Positions 23,288 through 31,173 of a DNA stretch of 64,000 bases are shown here, one piece after another. The notes under the pieces were generated by a model. The model saw only the letters and a list, made by a program, of their open reading frames with translations, ran no database searches and had not been told where the DNA came from. Positions within the stretch are counted from its first letter, which is position 1; each line of letters begins with the position of its first letter. The position numbers and the translations under genes were made by a program. This DNA comes from Flavobacteriaceae bacterium PS02334 (GTDB lineage Bacteria; Bacteroidota; Bacteroidia; Flavobacteriales; Flavobacteriaceae), in contig JASCOH010000001.1 of assembly GCA_029959295.1 (NCBI GenBank), forward strand, positions 682,001 through 746,000, written 5' to 3'.

Positions 23288-23818
23288 ATGACACAAGAAG
23301 AATTGCTACCACAAATTTACAAAAAAGACGACAGAGCATTCACCCTTTTATATGATATGTACTCAAAAAGTCTTTTTAGCGTCATTCACAACCTCATTCG
23401 CGATACTGAAGAAGCCGAAGATGTGCTTCAGGAAACGTTTGTGAAAATATGGAAAAACATCGACAGCTATAATGAAAGCAAGGGAAGATTTTATACTTGG
23501 ATATTGAATATCGCCCGAAATACATCTATCGACAAGCTTCGTTCAAAAGGATATAACAACAGCCAAAAAAACCTTTCGTCTGATAATTTCGTACATCTGC
23601 TAGATGACAGCAACAAATTGACAAATCGAATTGACACGATCGGCATTCGAGAATTTGTGAAGAAATTAAAACCAAAATGCATCCAAATCATTGATTTGTT
23701 ATTTTTTAAAGGCTACACGCAACAGGAAGCATCAGAAGAATTAGGAATTCCGCTCGGAACCGTAAAAACGCAAAATAGAAATTGCATTAACGACTTAAGA
23801 AACTTTTTAAAAGTATAA
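23288..23818 (+). CDS. ECF-type RNA polymerase sigma factor
   Basis: A 176-residue group IV sigma factor. Region 2 (FTLLYDMYSKSLFSVIHNLIRDTEEAEDVLQETFVKIWKN in overlapping stretches, about 17-56) carries the -10 recognition helix. Region 4 (about 115-170) shows LLFFKGYTQQEASEELGIPLGTVKTQNR, a standard helix-turn-helix for the -35 element. Its stop overlaps the start of the anti-sigma gene by one base (TAATG). This is the usual sigma/anti-sigma pairing, so activity is likely set by release from the membrane-bound partner. Confidence 0.93.
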   Translation: MTQEELLPQIYKKDDRAFTLLYDMYSKSLFSVIHNLIRDTEEAEDVLQETFVKIWKNIDSYNESKGRFYTWILNIARNTSIDKLRSKGYNNSQKNLSSDNFVHLLDDSNKLTNRIDTIGIREFVKKLKPKCIQIIDLLFFKGYTQQEASEELGIPLGTVKTQNRNCINDLRNFLKV

Positions 23819-24600
23819 TGGACAAGCAAGAATATATAGACTCAGGAATTTTAGAACTTTATGTTTTCGGGCGTTTAGACGAAGCCGAATTCAATGAAGT
23901 CACTAAAATGGCCGAAAATGACGAAGACATCAAAAACGAAATTATTTCAATAGAAAAAGCGATTATCAATTTTTCAGAAAGCGTTTCGCCATTTTTATCT
24001 TCAGAAAATTATGAAAAGATAAGACAGGCCTTGATGCTGAAGCATGGCGTTGTCGAGATGAAACCAAAATCAAATATTTTCCTCTATTTGGGCTGGGCGG
24101 CTTCCATTTTATTATTGATCGGAATTGGATACCAATACAAGCAATTGGATGATAAAGAAACACAAATTGGCAACGTTCAAGCTGAAAAAAGCAAATTGCA
24201 GGAATCAGTGGTTGACTTGCAATTGAAAAATAAAGAAAGTGAAGAAGCGCTTGCCCTAGTTCGTGATAATAACAATACCGTGATTGCTTTGGCGGGACAA
24301 GAAGTTTCACCAGAATCTTTTGCAAAAGCGTATTGGAATAAAAACACGAAAACCGTTCACATCGATGCTTCAGGCTTGCCAGAACCTCCTGAAGGAATGG
24401 TTTATCAAGTTTGGGCTTTGAAATTAAATCCGTTGACTCCGACAAGCATTGGTCTTTTGGAAAATTTCAAAGGAAATGCTAAGAAAATTTTTGCAGTTGA
24501 AAATGCTAATGAAGCTGAGGCATTCGGAATTACTTTAGAACCTGCCGGAGGAAGCGCATCGCCAACTTTGGAACAACTTTATACTTTAGGAAAAGCGTAA
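23818..24600 (+). CDS. RskA-type membrane anti-sigma factor
   Basis: A 260-residue protein that binds the ECF sigma factor encoded just upstream. The N-terminal cytoplasmic anti-sigma part (about 1-85) begins YIDSGILELYVFGRL. One transmembrane helix (IFLYLGWAASILLLIGIGY) lies at about 88-106. It is followed by a coiled coil (about 110-150) and a periplasmic RskA domain with WNKNTKTVHIDASGLPEPPEG and VYQVWALKLNP. The pairing and layout are the standard transmembrane signalling arrangement. The trigger is unknown. A zinc-binding HxxxCxxC motif is absent, as in RskA. Confidence 0.88.
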   Translation: MDKQEYIDSGILELYVFGRLDEAEFNEVTKMAENDEDIKNEIISIEKAIINFSESVSPFLSSENYEKIRQALMLKHGVVEMKPKSNIFLYLGWAASILLLIGIGYQYKQLDDKETQIGNVQAEKSKLQESVVDLQLKNKESEEALALVRDNNNTVIALAGQEVSPESFAKAYWNKNTKTVHIDASGLPEPPEGMVYQVWALKLNPLTPTSIGLLENFKGNAKKIFAVENANEAEAFGITLEPAGGSASPTLEQLYTLGKA

Positions 24601-24626
24601 ACAGCATACCGAATTTACTTATATGT

Positions 24627-24653
24627 CTTATATGGTTCCATTTACCATATAAG
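24627..24653. repeat. Perfect inverted repeat after the anti-sigma gene
   Basis: CTTATATGGT (24627-24636) and ACCATATAAG (24644-24653) pair perfectly around a 7-base loop. There is no U-run, so it may be an operator or an mRNA 3' stabiliser rather than a terminator. It lies 26 bp before the sirtuin gene. Confidence 0.5.
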
Positions 24654-24678
24654 GCATTTAAGTTTAATATAATAAAAG

Positions 24679-25368
24679 ATGAAAAAGAAACTAGTCATTT
24701 TATCAGGAGCCGGAATCAGCGCAGAAAGCGGTATCAAAACATTCAGAGATTCTGACGGACTTTGGGAAGGCCACGATGTCATGGAAGTAGCTTCCCCGGA
24801 AGGCTGGCATAAAAACACAGAACTAGTTTTAGATTTTTATAATAAAAGAAGACAGCAACTAAAAGATGTAAAACCAAACAGAGCACACGAAATTTTAGCA
24901 GAATTAGAAGCAGATTTCGATGTTCATGTCATAACTCAAAATGTAGACGATTTGCACGAACGCGCTGGAAGCACAAAAGTCCTGCATCTTCACGGCGAAT
25001 TATTGAAAGCAAGAAGCACGAAAAACGAAAACTATGTTTTAGATTGGACAGATGACTTAAATCTTGGTCATTTTGATGATAATGAAAACCAGCTTCGACC
25101 GCATATTGTTTGGTTTGGCGAAGCCGTTCCTGCTTTGGAGAAAGCAGTTGCAATCACATTGCAAGCTGATTATTTAGTCGTAATCGGAACATCGTTGCAA
25201 GTTTATCCTGCTGCGGGATTGATTGATTTTGCAAAACCGGAAGCTAAATTATTTTACATAGATTTGAATCCTGCAAAAATTTCGAACTTAAAAAATCCTG
25301 TGAAAATTATTTCCGAAACGGCATCCAAAGGAATGGAAATCTTAAAAGGAATATTGACACAAAAATAA
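24679..25368 (+). CDS. NAD-dependent protein deacylase (sirtuin, CobB/SIRT5-like)
   Basis: A 229-residue class III-like sirtuin that removes acyl groups from lysine using NAD. The Rossmann motif GAGISAESGIKTFRD (10-24), QNVDDLHERAG (87-97) with catalytic H105 in LHLHGEL, and VVIGTSLQVYPA are present. Y54 and R57 (YNKR) match the YxxR pair that reads succinyl or malonyl groups in SIRT5/CobB, so desuccinylase activity is likely. The four zinc-binding cysteines are absent: the zinc module region reads KARSTKNENYVLDW with no CxxC. It probably stands as a single gene upstream of purB. Confidence 0.9.
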   Translation: MKKKLVILSGAGISAESGIKTFRDSDGLWEGHDVMEVASPEGWHKNTELVLDFYNKRRQQLKDVKPNRAHEILAELEADFDVHVITQNVDDLHERAGSTKVLHLHGELLKARSTKNENYVLDWTDDLNLGHFDDNENQLRPHIVWFGEAVPALEKAVAITLQADYLVVIGTSLQVYPAAGLIDFAKPEAKLFYIDLNPAKISNLKNPVKIISETASKGMEILKGILTQK

Positions 25369-25433
25369 AGTGATTTTTAAAAATTTATCCTAATCCAATT
25401 TGCAAAAATCTTTTATACTTCGTTCATATAAAG

Positions 25434-25441
25434 TATATTTG
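25434..25441 (+). promoter_or_regulatory. Promoter -7 box deciding the purB start
   Basis: TATATTTG matches TAnnTTTG. The start of transcription would be near 25448, so the longer in-frame ORF from TTG at 25400 is excluded and ATG 25466 is used. Confidence 0.55.
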
Positions 25442-25465
25442 CGCTTACTTGAACAACAACACAAA

Positions 25466-26812
25466 ATGACAACTTTAACTGAATTAAACGCTATATCGCC
25501 AATCGACGGAAGATATAGAAGCAAAACACAATCACTTTCAAATTATTTTTCGGAAGAAGCACTGATTAAATATCGTGTTTTGGTGGAAATTGAATATTTT
25601 ATCTCGTTGTGCGAAATTCCTTTGCCACAATTGAAAAACGTAGATTCTTCGCTATTTGAAAGCTTGAGAAATATTTACAAAAATTTCTCAACTGCTGATG
25701 CTCAAGCTATTAAAGACATTGAAAAAACGACAAACCACGATGTAAAAGCAGTAGAATATTTCATCAAAACTGCTTTTGATAATTTAGGTTTATCAGAATA
25801 TAAAGAATTTATCCACTTCGGATTAACTTCTCAGGATATCAATAATACCGCGATTCCGTTATCGACAAAAGAAGCTTTTCAGGAAGTATATTTGAAGTCG
25901 TTAATTGAATTGACTTCAAAATTAAAAGAGTTAGGCGTGGAATGGAAGGATATTCCAATGTTGGCAAGAACGCACGGACAGCCAGCCTCTCCTACTCGTT
26001 TGGGAAAAGAAATTGCTGTTTTTGTGGAACGTTTGGAAGAACAAATGCGCTTGCTTTTCAATATTCCTTTTGCAGCTAAATTTGGCGGTGCGACTGGAAA
26101 TTTCAACGCACATCACGTCGCTTACAAAAACATTGATTGGAAAGAATTCGGGAAAAATTTTGTAGAAGGAAATTTAGGTTTACAGCATTCTTTTCCAACA
26201 ACGCAAATTGAGCATTATGACCATTTCGCAGCATTTTTTGATGCTTTAAAAAGAATAAACACAATTATAATTGACTTGGACAGAGATATTTGGACGTATG
26301 TTTCCATGGATTATTTCAAGCAAAAAATTAAAGAAGGAGAAGTTGGTTCTTCTGCAATGCCACACAAAGTAAACCCAATTGATTTTGAAAATTCTGAAGG
26401 AAATTTGGGAATTGCCAATGCTATTTTTGAGCATCTTTCAGCAAAATTGCCTTTATCAAGATTGCAACGCGATTTGACCGATTCAACTGTTTTGAGAAAT
26501 GTTGGCGTGCCGATTGGCCACACGATCATTGGTTTTGAAGCAACGCTTAAAGGTTTGAATAAATTGCTTTTAAATGCTCCAAAATTTGCTGAGGATTTAG
26601 AGAAAAACTGGGCAGTCGTTGCCGAAGCGATCCAAACAATTTTAAGAAGAGAAGGTTATCCAAATCCCTATGAAGCTTTGAAAGGCTTGACGCGAACGAA
26701 TTCTGTGATGAACAAAGAATCAATTCACGAATTCATTGGAACTTTAGATGTTTCTGATGAAATTAAAAATGAATTACTGGTTATAACTCCAAGTAATTAT
26801 TTGGGAGTTTAA
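25466..26812 (+). CDS. purB: Adenylosuccinate lyase
   Basis: A 448-residue cytoplasmic enzyme of the fumarase/aspartase superfamily. It cleaves SAICAR to AICAR and adenylosuccinate to AMP in purine synthesis. Family signatures are SPIDGRY near the N-terminus, TNHDVKAVEYF, HFGLTSQDINNTA, ARTHGQPASPT and the mobile signature loop GSSAMPHKVNPIDFEN with the catalytic Ser. The length is normal for the bacterial long form. The start at ATG 25466 follows a promoter box, and an upstream TTG in frame is ignored. A strong terminator follows. Confidence 0.96.
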   Translation: MTTLTELNAISPIDGRYRSKTQSLSNYFSEEALIKYRVLVEIEYFISLCEIPLPQLKNVDSSLFESLRNIYKNFSTADAQAIKDIEKTTNHDVKAVEYFIKTAFDNLGLSEYKEFIHFGLTSQDINNTAIPLSTKEAFQEVYLKSLIELTSKLKELGVEWKDIPMLARTHGQPASPTRLGKEIAVFVERLEEQMRLLFNIPFAAKFGGATGNFNAHHVAYKNIDWKEFGKNFVEGNLGLQHSFPTTQIEHYDHFAAFFDALKRINTIIIDLDRDIWTYVSMDYFKQKIKEGEVGSSAMPHKVNPIDFENSEGNLGIANAIFEHLSAKLPLSRLQRDLTDSTVLRNVGVPIGHTIIGFEATLKGLNKLLLNAPKFAEDLEKNWAVVAEAIQTILRREGYPNPYEALKGLTRTNSVMNKESIHEFIGTLDVSDEIKNELLVITPSNYLGV

Positions 26813-26833
26813 GACTTCAAAAAATATAGTATC

Positions 26834-26878
26834 AAATCCCGAGATTGGAATGTTTCATTTCATCTCGGGATTTTTTTT
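26834..26878 (+). terminator. Intrinsic terminator of purB
   Basis: AAATCCCGAGAT (26834-26845) pairs with ATCTCGGGATTT (26862-26873), followed by a run of T to 26878. Confidence 0.9.
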
Positions 26879-26947
26879 GAAATTGTTAATTTTTTTTCGG
26901 ATATTTAACTACCGTGTTGCCACAAACGGAATCGACAAAGTGAGTCA

Positions 26948-27081
26948 ATAGCCCCGATTGTAGCGGAAATCCTTTTTTATAAAGCGCTATTTTTTTCAAA
27001 TTTAAAACAGCGACCAGCGGAAGCTCGTTTTAAATTTAGAAAAAAAAGCGCTTTTGAAAAAAGATTGAAGCGGAAAGCGGG
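26948..27081. repeat. Dispersed repeat with long hairpin, copy 1
   Basis: The left end ATAGCCCCGATTGTAGCGG (26948-26966) continues into AAATCCTTTTTT. The right end is ATTGAAGCGGAAAGCGGG. Between them a near-perfect stem of about 28 bp forms from AAAGCGCT...AAATTTAAAAC and GTTTTAAATTT...AGCGCTTTT, with the loop AGCGACCAGCGGAAGCTC. The same end sequences occur around a different hairpin at 47339-47416. It occupies most of the gap between purB and the KefF-like gene. Confidence 0.75.
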
Positions 27082-27104
27082 AAATAGCTTCAAAAAAATA
27101 AAAA

Positions 27105-27716
27105 ATGTCAAACAAAATCCTGATCATATTTGCGCATCCATTGTATGAAAAGTCATCGGCTAACAAGGCTTTGGTGGAACATATTCCTGATTCAGAAAAC
27201 ATTACATTTCATGATTTGTATGAGACTTATCCTGAATTTGACATTGACGTAAAGAAAGAGCAGCAATTATTGAACTTGCATGATGTGGTAATTTGGCATC
27301 ATCCGATGTACTGGTACAGCTGTCCGCCGTTGCTGAAGCAGTGGATTGACATGGTTTTGGAATATGGCTGGGCGTATGGAAAATATGGTTTGGCGTTGCA
27401 AGACAAGTTGATTTTTCAGGTAATTACGACAGGTGGAAATCAGGAAAATTATTGTGAAACTGGGCGGGAAACGCATACGATTGTTGAACTTTTAGAGCCA
27501 TTTAAATTGACTGCAAAAGTTTGCCGGATGGAATATTTGCCTCCGTTTGTGGTTCATGGAACGCATAATATGGATGATAAAACTTATGAAGAAAAAGGAA
27601 TTGAGTATGGAAAACTCTTGAACTATTTCGAGAATAATGAAGTGAATATCCATAAAATTCGTGAGTTTAACTACTTGAATGACTGGATGAAAAACTTGGA
27701 AAATAATGGAAAATAA
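27105..27716 (+). CDS. KefF-like NAD(P)H-dependent flavodoxin-fold oxidoreductase
   Basis: A 203-residue FMN-binding quinone reductase-like protein. The flavodoxin-2 motif ILIIFAHPLYEKSSANKALV (5-24), HHPMYWYSCPPLLKQWIDMVL near 65-85 and TTGGNQENYC near 105 are standard for the KefF/MdaB/YheR family. It overlaps the potassium antiporter gene by 11 bp, the same arrangement as KefF-KefC of enterobacteria, where the flavoprotein binds and activates the antiporter. A cytoplasmic ancillary subunit role is therefore likely. Confidence 0.9.
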   Translation: MSNKILIIFAHPLYEKSSANKALVEHIPDSENITFHDLYETYPEFDIDVKKEQQLLNLHDVVIWHHPMYWYSCPPLLKQWIDMVLEYGWAYGKYGLALQDKLIFQVITTGGNQENYCETGRETHTIVELLEPFKLTAKVCRMEYLPPFVVHGTHNMDDKTYEEKGIEYGKLLNYFENNEVNIHKIREFNYLNDWMKNLENNGK

Positions 27717-29580
27717 CTTTTTTCTTCAGGCGATAATTTATTTGGCAGCGGCCGTAGTTTGCGTTCCGATTGCGAAGAAAATCGGCTTGAGTTCTATTTT
27801 GGGGTATTTATTTTCAGGAATAATTATCGGGCCGTTTGTCTTGGGATTTATTGGTTCTGAAGGGGAAGATTTGATGCATTTTGCAGAATTTGGCGTGGTA
27901 ATGATGCTGTTTTTAATTGGATTGGAATTGGATCCTTATAAATTTTGGAAAATGCGACGGTTCATTTTAGGAATGGGTTCGCTCCAAGTTGTAATTACTT
28001 CGCTTGTCATTTTTATCTGCTGTTCTATAATTTTTGATTGGAATTGGCAGACTGCTTTGACTATTTCACTGGCTTTGGCGTTGTCTTCTACGGCAATCGT
28101 TTTGCAGACTTTGAAGGAAAAAGGCTTGTCGCAAACGTCTGTTGGGCGTTCTTCTTTTGCGGTTTTGTTGTTTCAGGATATTGCTGTGATTCCGATTTTG
28201 GCGATAATTCCGTTGCTGGTTTCTGGTTCAAATGTAATTCCGGATGATGATTTGCATCATTCTTTGATTTCAAATTTAGACGGCTGGTTGCAGACCTTGA
28301 TTGTGATTGGGACGATTGTTGCGATTTACTTTGGCGGCAGATTTTTAATTGTTCCGTTGCTTCATGTGATTGCGAAAACTAGGCTGCAGGAATTGTTTAC
28401 GGCTTCAGCTTTGTTGCTGGTTTTGTCAGTTTCTTATTTGATGCAATTGGTAGGTTTGAGTCCGGCTTTAGGCGCTTTTATGGCGGGAGTCGTTTTGGCA
28501 AATTCTGAATTCAGGCACGAATTGGAAGGCGATATTGCTCCGTTTAAAGGATTGCTTTTGGGTTTGTTTTTCATCGGTGTTGGCGCTTCGATCAACTTCC
28601 AATTGATTATTGACAATCCTGTATTCATATTGGTTTTTGGATTTATTCTGACGATGATTAAGTTTTTTGTTTTCCTTGGAATTGGAAAATTATACAAAAA
28701 ACGAATTGACCAGAATTTTCTTTTTGCGATTGGATTGAGCCAAGCGGGAGAATTTGGATTTGTCATCATGAGCTTTTCGATGGAATTGAATATTATTCCG
28801 AATATGCTGGCAAATCAGATTATGGCGATTATTGCGATCAGCATGATTTCTACGCCTTTTTTGCTTTTGATTAATGAGCGACTGATTGATCCCTACTTTG
28901 GCGTAAAAGAAAAACAATCAAACAATTATGACGAAATAAACGAGCATAATGATATTATAATTGCCGGTTTTGGAAACTTTGGAAGCACGATAGGACGCCT
29001 TTTAAAAAACAACGGAATTCCTGCTACAATTCTTGATATGGATTCTGATCGGGTAGATTTATTGCGAAAAATGGGCTTCAAAGTGTATTATGGAGATGCG
29101 ACCCGCTTGGAATTATTAAAAGCAGCTGGCTGTGAAAATGCCAAATTATTTATTGCGGCGATTGATAATCCGACGGCGAATTTAATCGTAATTGAATTGT
29201 TGAAAAAGCATTTTCCGCATTTGAAAATTTTAGCGAGAGCCCGAAATAGAAATGATGCTTTTGAATTGGTGGATATGGGATTGGAAAGTATTTACCGAGA
29301 AAATTTATACAGTGCCGTTCATCTTGGCGTTGACGCTCTGGTTTTCATGGGACATCGCCGCTATTCCGCCACGCGTCAAGGACAGCATTTTATAAAACAT
29401 GATGAGGAAGCGATTTTCAGATTGGCCAAAAAACGCCATGATAAAAAAGCGTTTATGATTTCAGCTATGGAGGAAATTGAAATGCAGGAACAATTGTTCA
29501 AAACCGATTTGTTCAATCCAGTTGGGCCGGGCGATCATGCTTGGGAAAGTGATAATTTGAGAAAAGACAATTTGGAATAA
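27706..29580 (+). CDS. Monovalent cation:proton antiporter, CPA2 family (KefB/KefC-like)
   Basis: A 624-residue inner-membrane protein exchanging K+ for H+. About twelve hydrophobic helices (1-395) include the CPA2 motif FLIGLELDPYKFWKMRR and the ALALSSTAIVLQ segment with GRSSFAVLLFQDIAVIPIL. A cytoplasmic TrkA-N/RCK Rossmann domain follows (IIAGFGNFGSTIGRLL, ILDMDSDRV, YYGDATRLELL; about 420-540), then a charged tail. The start overlaps the KefF-like gene. KefC proteins release potassium under electrophile stress, gated by glutathione adducts. Which thiol serves here is not known. Confidence 0.92.
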   Translation: MENNFFLQAIIYLAAAVVCVPIAKKIGLSSILGYLFSGIIIGPFVLGFIGSEGEDLMHFAEFGVVMMLFLIGLELDPYKFWKMRRFILGMGSLQVVITSLVIFICCSIIFDWNWQTALTISLALALSSTAIVLQTLKEKGLSQTSVGRSSFAVLLFQDIAVIPILAIIPLLVSGSNVIPDDDLHHSLISNLDGWLQTLIVIGTIVAIYFGGRFLIVPLLHVIAKTRLQELFTASALLLVLSVSYLMQLVGLSPALGAFMAGVVLANSEFRHELEGDIAPFKGLLLGLFFIGVGASINFQLIIDNPVFILVFGFILTMIKFFVFLGIGKLYKKRIDQNFLFAIGLSQAGEFGFVIMSFSMELNIIPNMLANQIMAIIAISMISTPFLLLINERLIDPYFGVKEKQSNNYDEINEHNDIIIAGFGNFGSTIGRLLKNNGIPATILDMDSDRVDLLRKMGFKVYYGDATRLELLKAAGCENAKLFIAAIDNPTANLIVIELLKKHFPHLKILARARNRNDAFELVDMGLESIYRENLYSAVHLGVDALVFMGHRRYSATRQGQHFIKHDEEAIFRLAKKRHDKKAFMISAMEEIEMQEQLFKTDLFNPVGPGDHAWESDNLRKDNLE

Positions 29581-29616
29581 AAAAAGCCGAAATCTAAAAT
29601 TAGACTTCGGCTTTTT
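29581..29616. terminator. Bidirectional intrinsic terminator
   Basis: AAAAAGCCGAA (29581-29591) pairs with TTCGGCTTTTT (29606-29616), with inner TCTA/TAGA pairs. It separates the convergent antiporter and guaB genes. Confidence 0.9.
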
Positions 29617-29633
29617 ATATAAATTGAAAAATA

Positions 29634-31106
29634 TTATCTCGAATAATTCGGAGCCTCTTTTGTAATCGTCACATTATGAGGATGGCTTTCACCGATGCCG
29701 CTAGCGGTAATTCTCACAAAACGTCCTGTTTCTTGCAACGTTTCGATGTTTTTTGAACCGCAATAGCCCATTCCAGCTCTTAAGCCGCCGATGAATTGAA
29801 GCATACTTTCGAAAAGTTCTCCTTTATACGGAACTCTTCCCACGATTCCTTCTGGAACCAATTTCTTGATATCGTCTTCCACATCTTGGAAATAACGGTC
29901 TTTTGAACCTTCCTGCATCGCTTCCACAGAACCCATTCCTCTGTAAGATTTGAATTTTCTTCCTTCGAAAATGATTGTTTCGCCTGGAGATTCTTTAGTT
30001 CCTGCTAAAAGCGAGCCTAACATCACGCAGTCAGCTCCCGCAGCAATCGCCTTTGGAATATCTCCTGTGTAACGAATTCCACCGTCAGCAATAACTGGAA
30101 CACCTGAACCTTTAATTGCAGCAGCAACTTCAAGAACAGCTGAAAATTGAGGAAAACCAACACCTGCCACAACTCTCGTCGTACAGATGGAACCTGGTCC
30201 GATTCCAACTTTTACACCGTCGGCTCCGTTTTCAACTAAATATTTAGCAGCTTCTGGAGTAGCGATATTTCCAACAATTACATCTAAATCTGGAAAACTT
30301 TTCTTTACTAATTTTAAAACATCAACTACTCCTTTCGTATGTCCGTGAGCGGTATCTATAATTACAGCATCAACTCCTGCAGCAACCAAAGCGGCAGCGC
30401 GATCAACAGCGTCAGCAGTAACCCCTAAAGCAGCGGCAACACGAAGACGGCCAAATCTGTCTTTGTTTGCAATTGGTTTTTGGGTCAATTTTGTAATATC
30501 TCTGAAAGTAATCAATCCGACCAATTTATAGTCAGCATTTACCACAGGAAGTTTTTCGATTTTATTTTTCTGTAGAATTCCTTCAGCTACTTCAAGCGTT
30601 GTTCCTTCTCCAGCAGTCACCAGATTTTCGGTTGTCATCACTTCTAAAATAGAACGGGAATTGTTTTTTTCGAAGCGCAAATCACGGTTTGTTACGATTC
30701 CTTTTAAAGTTTGATTTTCATCCACAACCGGAATTCCACCAATGCTATATTCTCTCATCACTTGTTTTGCGTCGCCAACCGTTGCTGTCAGAGGCAAAGT
30801 CACAGGATCGATAATCATTCCTGATTCTGCTCTTTTTACTTTTCTGACTTCAGCAGCTTGCTGTTCGATAGTCATATTTTTATGCAAAACGCCTATTCCT
30901 CCTTCTTGCGCCATAGCAATTGCCATTGCACTTTCAGTAACCGTGTCCATCGCTGCAGAAACAATTGGAACATTTAAGGTAATATTTCGAGAAAATTTAG
31001 ATTGGATGCTTACTTCGCGCGGTAAAATTTCAGAATAGTTGGGGATTAGCAGAACGTCATCGTAAGTAAGACCTTCTCCGATAACTTTAGTTGAGTGTGC
31101 TTTCAT
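29634..31106 (-). CDS. guaB: Inosine-5'-monophosphate dehydrogenase
   Basis: A 490-residue enzyme oxidising IMP to XMP with NAD, the committed step of GMP synthesis. The TIM-barrel parts [16 protein letters not shown] and AMDTVTE, then two CBS domains (about 95-215), then [21 protein letters not shown] and the catalytic loop [13 protein letters not shown] are all present, as is the flap region [10 protein letters not shown]. The start at ATG (complement of 31104-31106) is favoured because a promoter box lies at 31133-31140, which an upstream in-frame start would overlap. The terminator is shared with the antiporter gene. Confidence 0.96.
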   Translation of the reverse strand: MKAHSTKVIGEGLTYDDVLLIPNYSEILPREVSIQSKFSRNITLNVPIVSAAMDTVTESAMAIAMAQEGGIGVLHKNMTIEQQAAEVRKVKRAESGMIIDPVTLPLTATVGDAKQVMREYSIGGIPVVDENQTLKGIVTNRDLRFEKNNSRSILEVMTTENLVTAGEGTTLEVAEGILQKNKIEKLPVVNADYKLVGLITFRDITKLTQKPIANKDRFGRLRVAAALGVTADAVDRAAALVAAGVDAVIIDTAHGHTKGVVDVLKLVKKSFPDLDVIVGNIATPEAAKYLVENGADGVKVGIGPGSICTTRVVAGVGFPQFSAVLEVAAAIKGSGVPVIADGGIRYTGDIPKAIAAGADCVMLGSLLAGTKESPGETIIFEGRKFKSYRGMGSVEAMQEGSKDRYFQDVEDDIKKLVPEGIVGRVPYKGELFESMLQFIGGLRAGMGYCGSKNIETLQETGRFVRITASGIGESHPHNVTITKEAPNYSR

Positions 31107-31132
31107 GTTGCAATTTGTAGTTAAATTGCGTG

Positions 31133-31140
31133 CAAATATA
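31133..31140 (-). promoter_or_regulatory. Promoter -7 box of guaB
   Basis: The minus strand reads TATATTTG, matching TAnnTTTG, 27 bp before the chosen ATG. It rules out the longer in-frame start at 31145. Confidence 0.55.
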
Positions 31141-31173
31141 GTCATTTCTTAACAGAAAAGAAAATGTTAAGAT

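Noticed and set aside
23966-24445. 159-residue antisense ORF over the anti-sigma gene
   Set aside because: The plus-strand RskA-type protein is convincing. The antisense frame has no recognisable feature.
24627-24653. Intrinsic terminator of the sigma/anti-sigma operon
   Set aside because: The stem is perfect but A+T-rich and has no U-run, so it is listed as an inverted repeat.
25400-25465. Longer N-terminus for adenylosuccinate lyase
   Set aside because: A promoter -7 box lies within this stretch and the extra residues are not like the family.
31107-31145. Longer N-terminus for IMP dehydrogenase
   Set aside because: It would place the start codon inside the promoter. The conserved protein starts at 31106.
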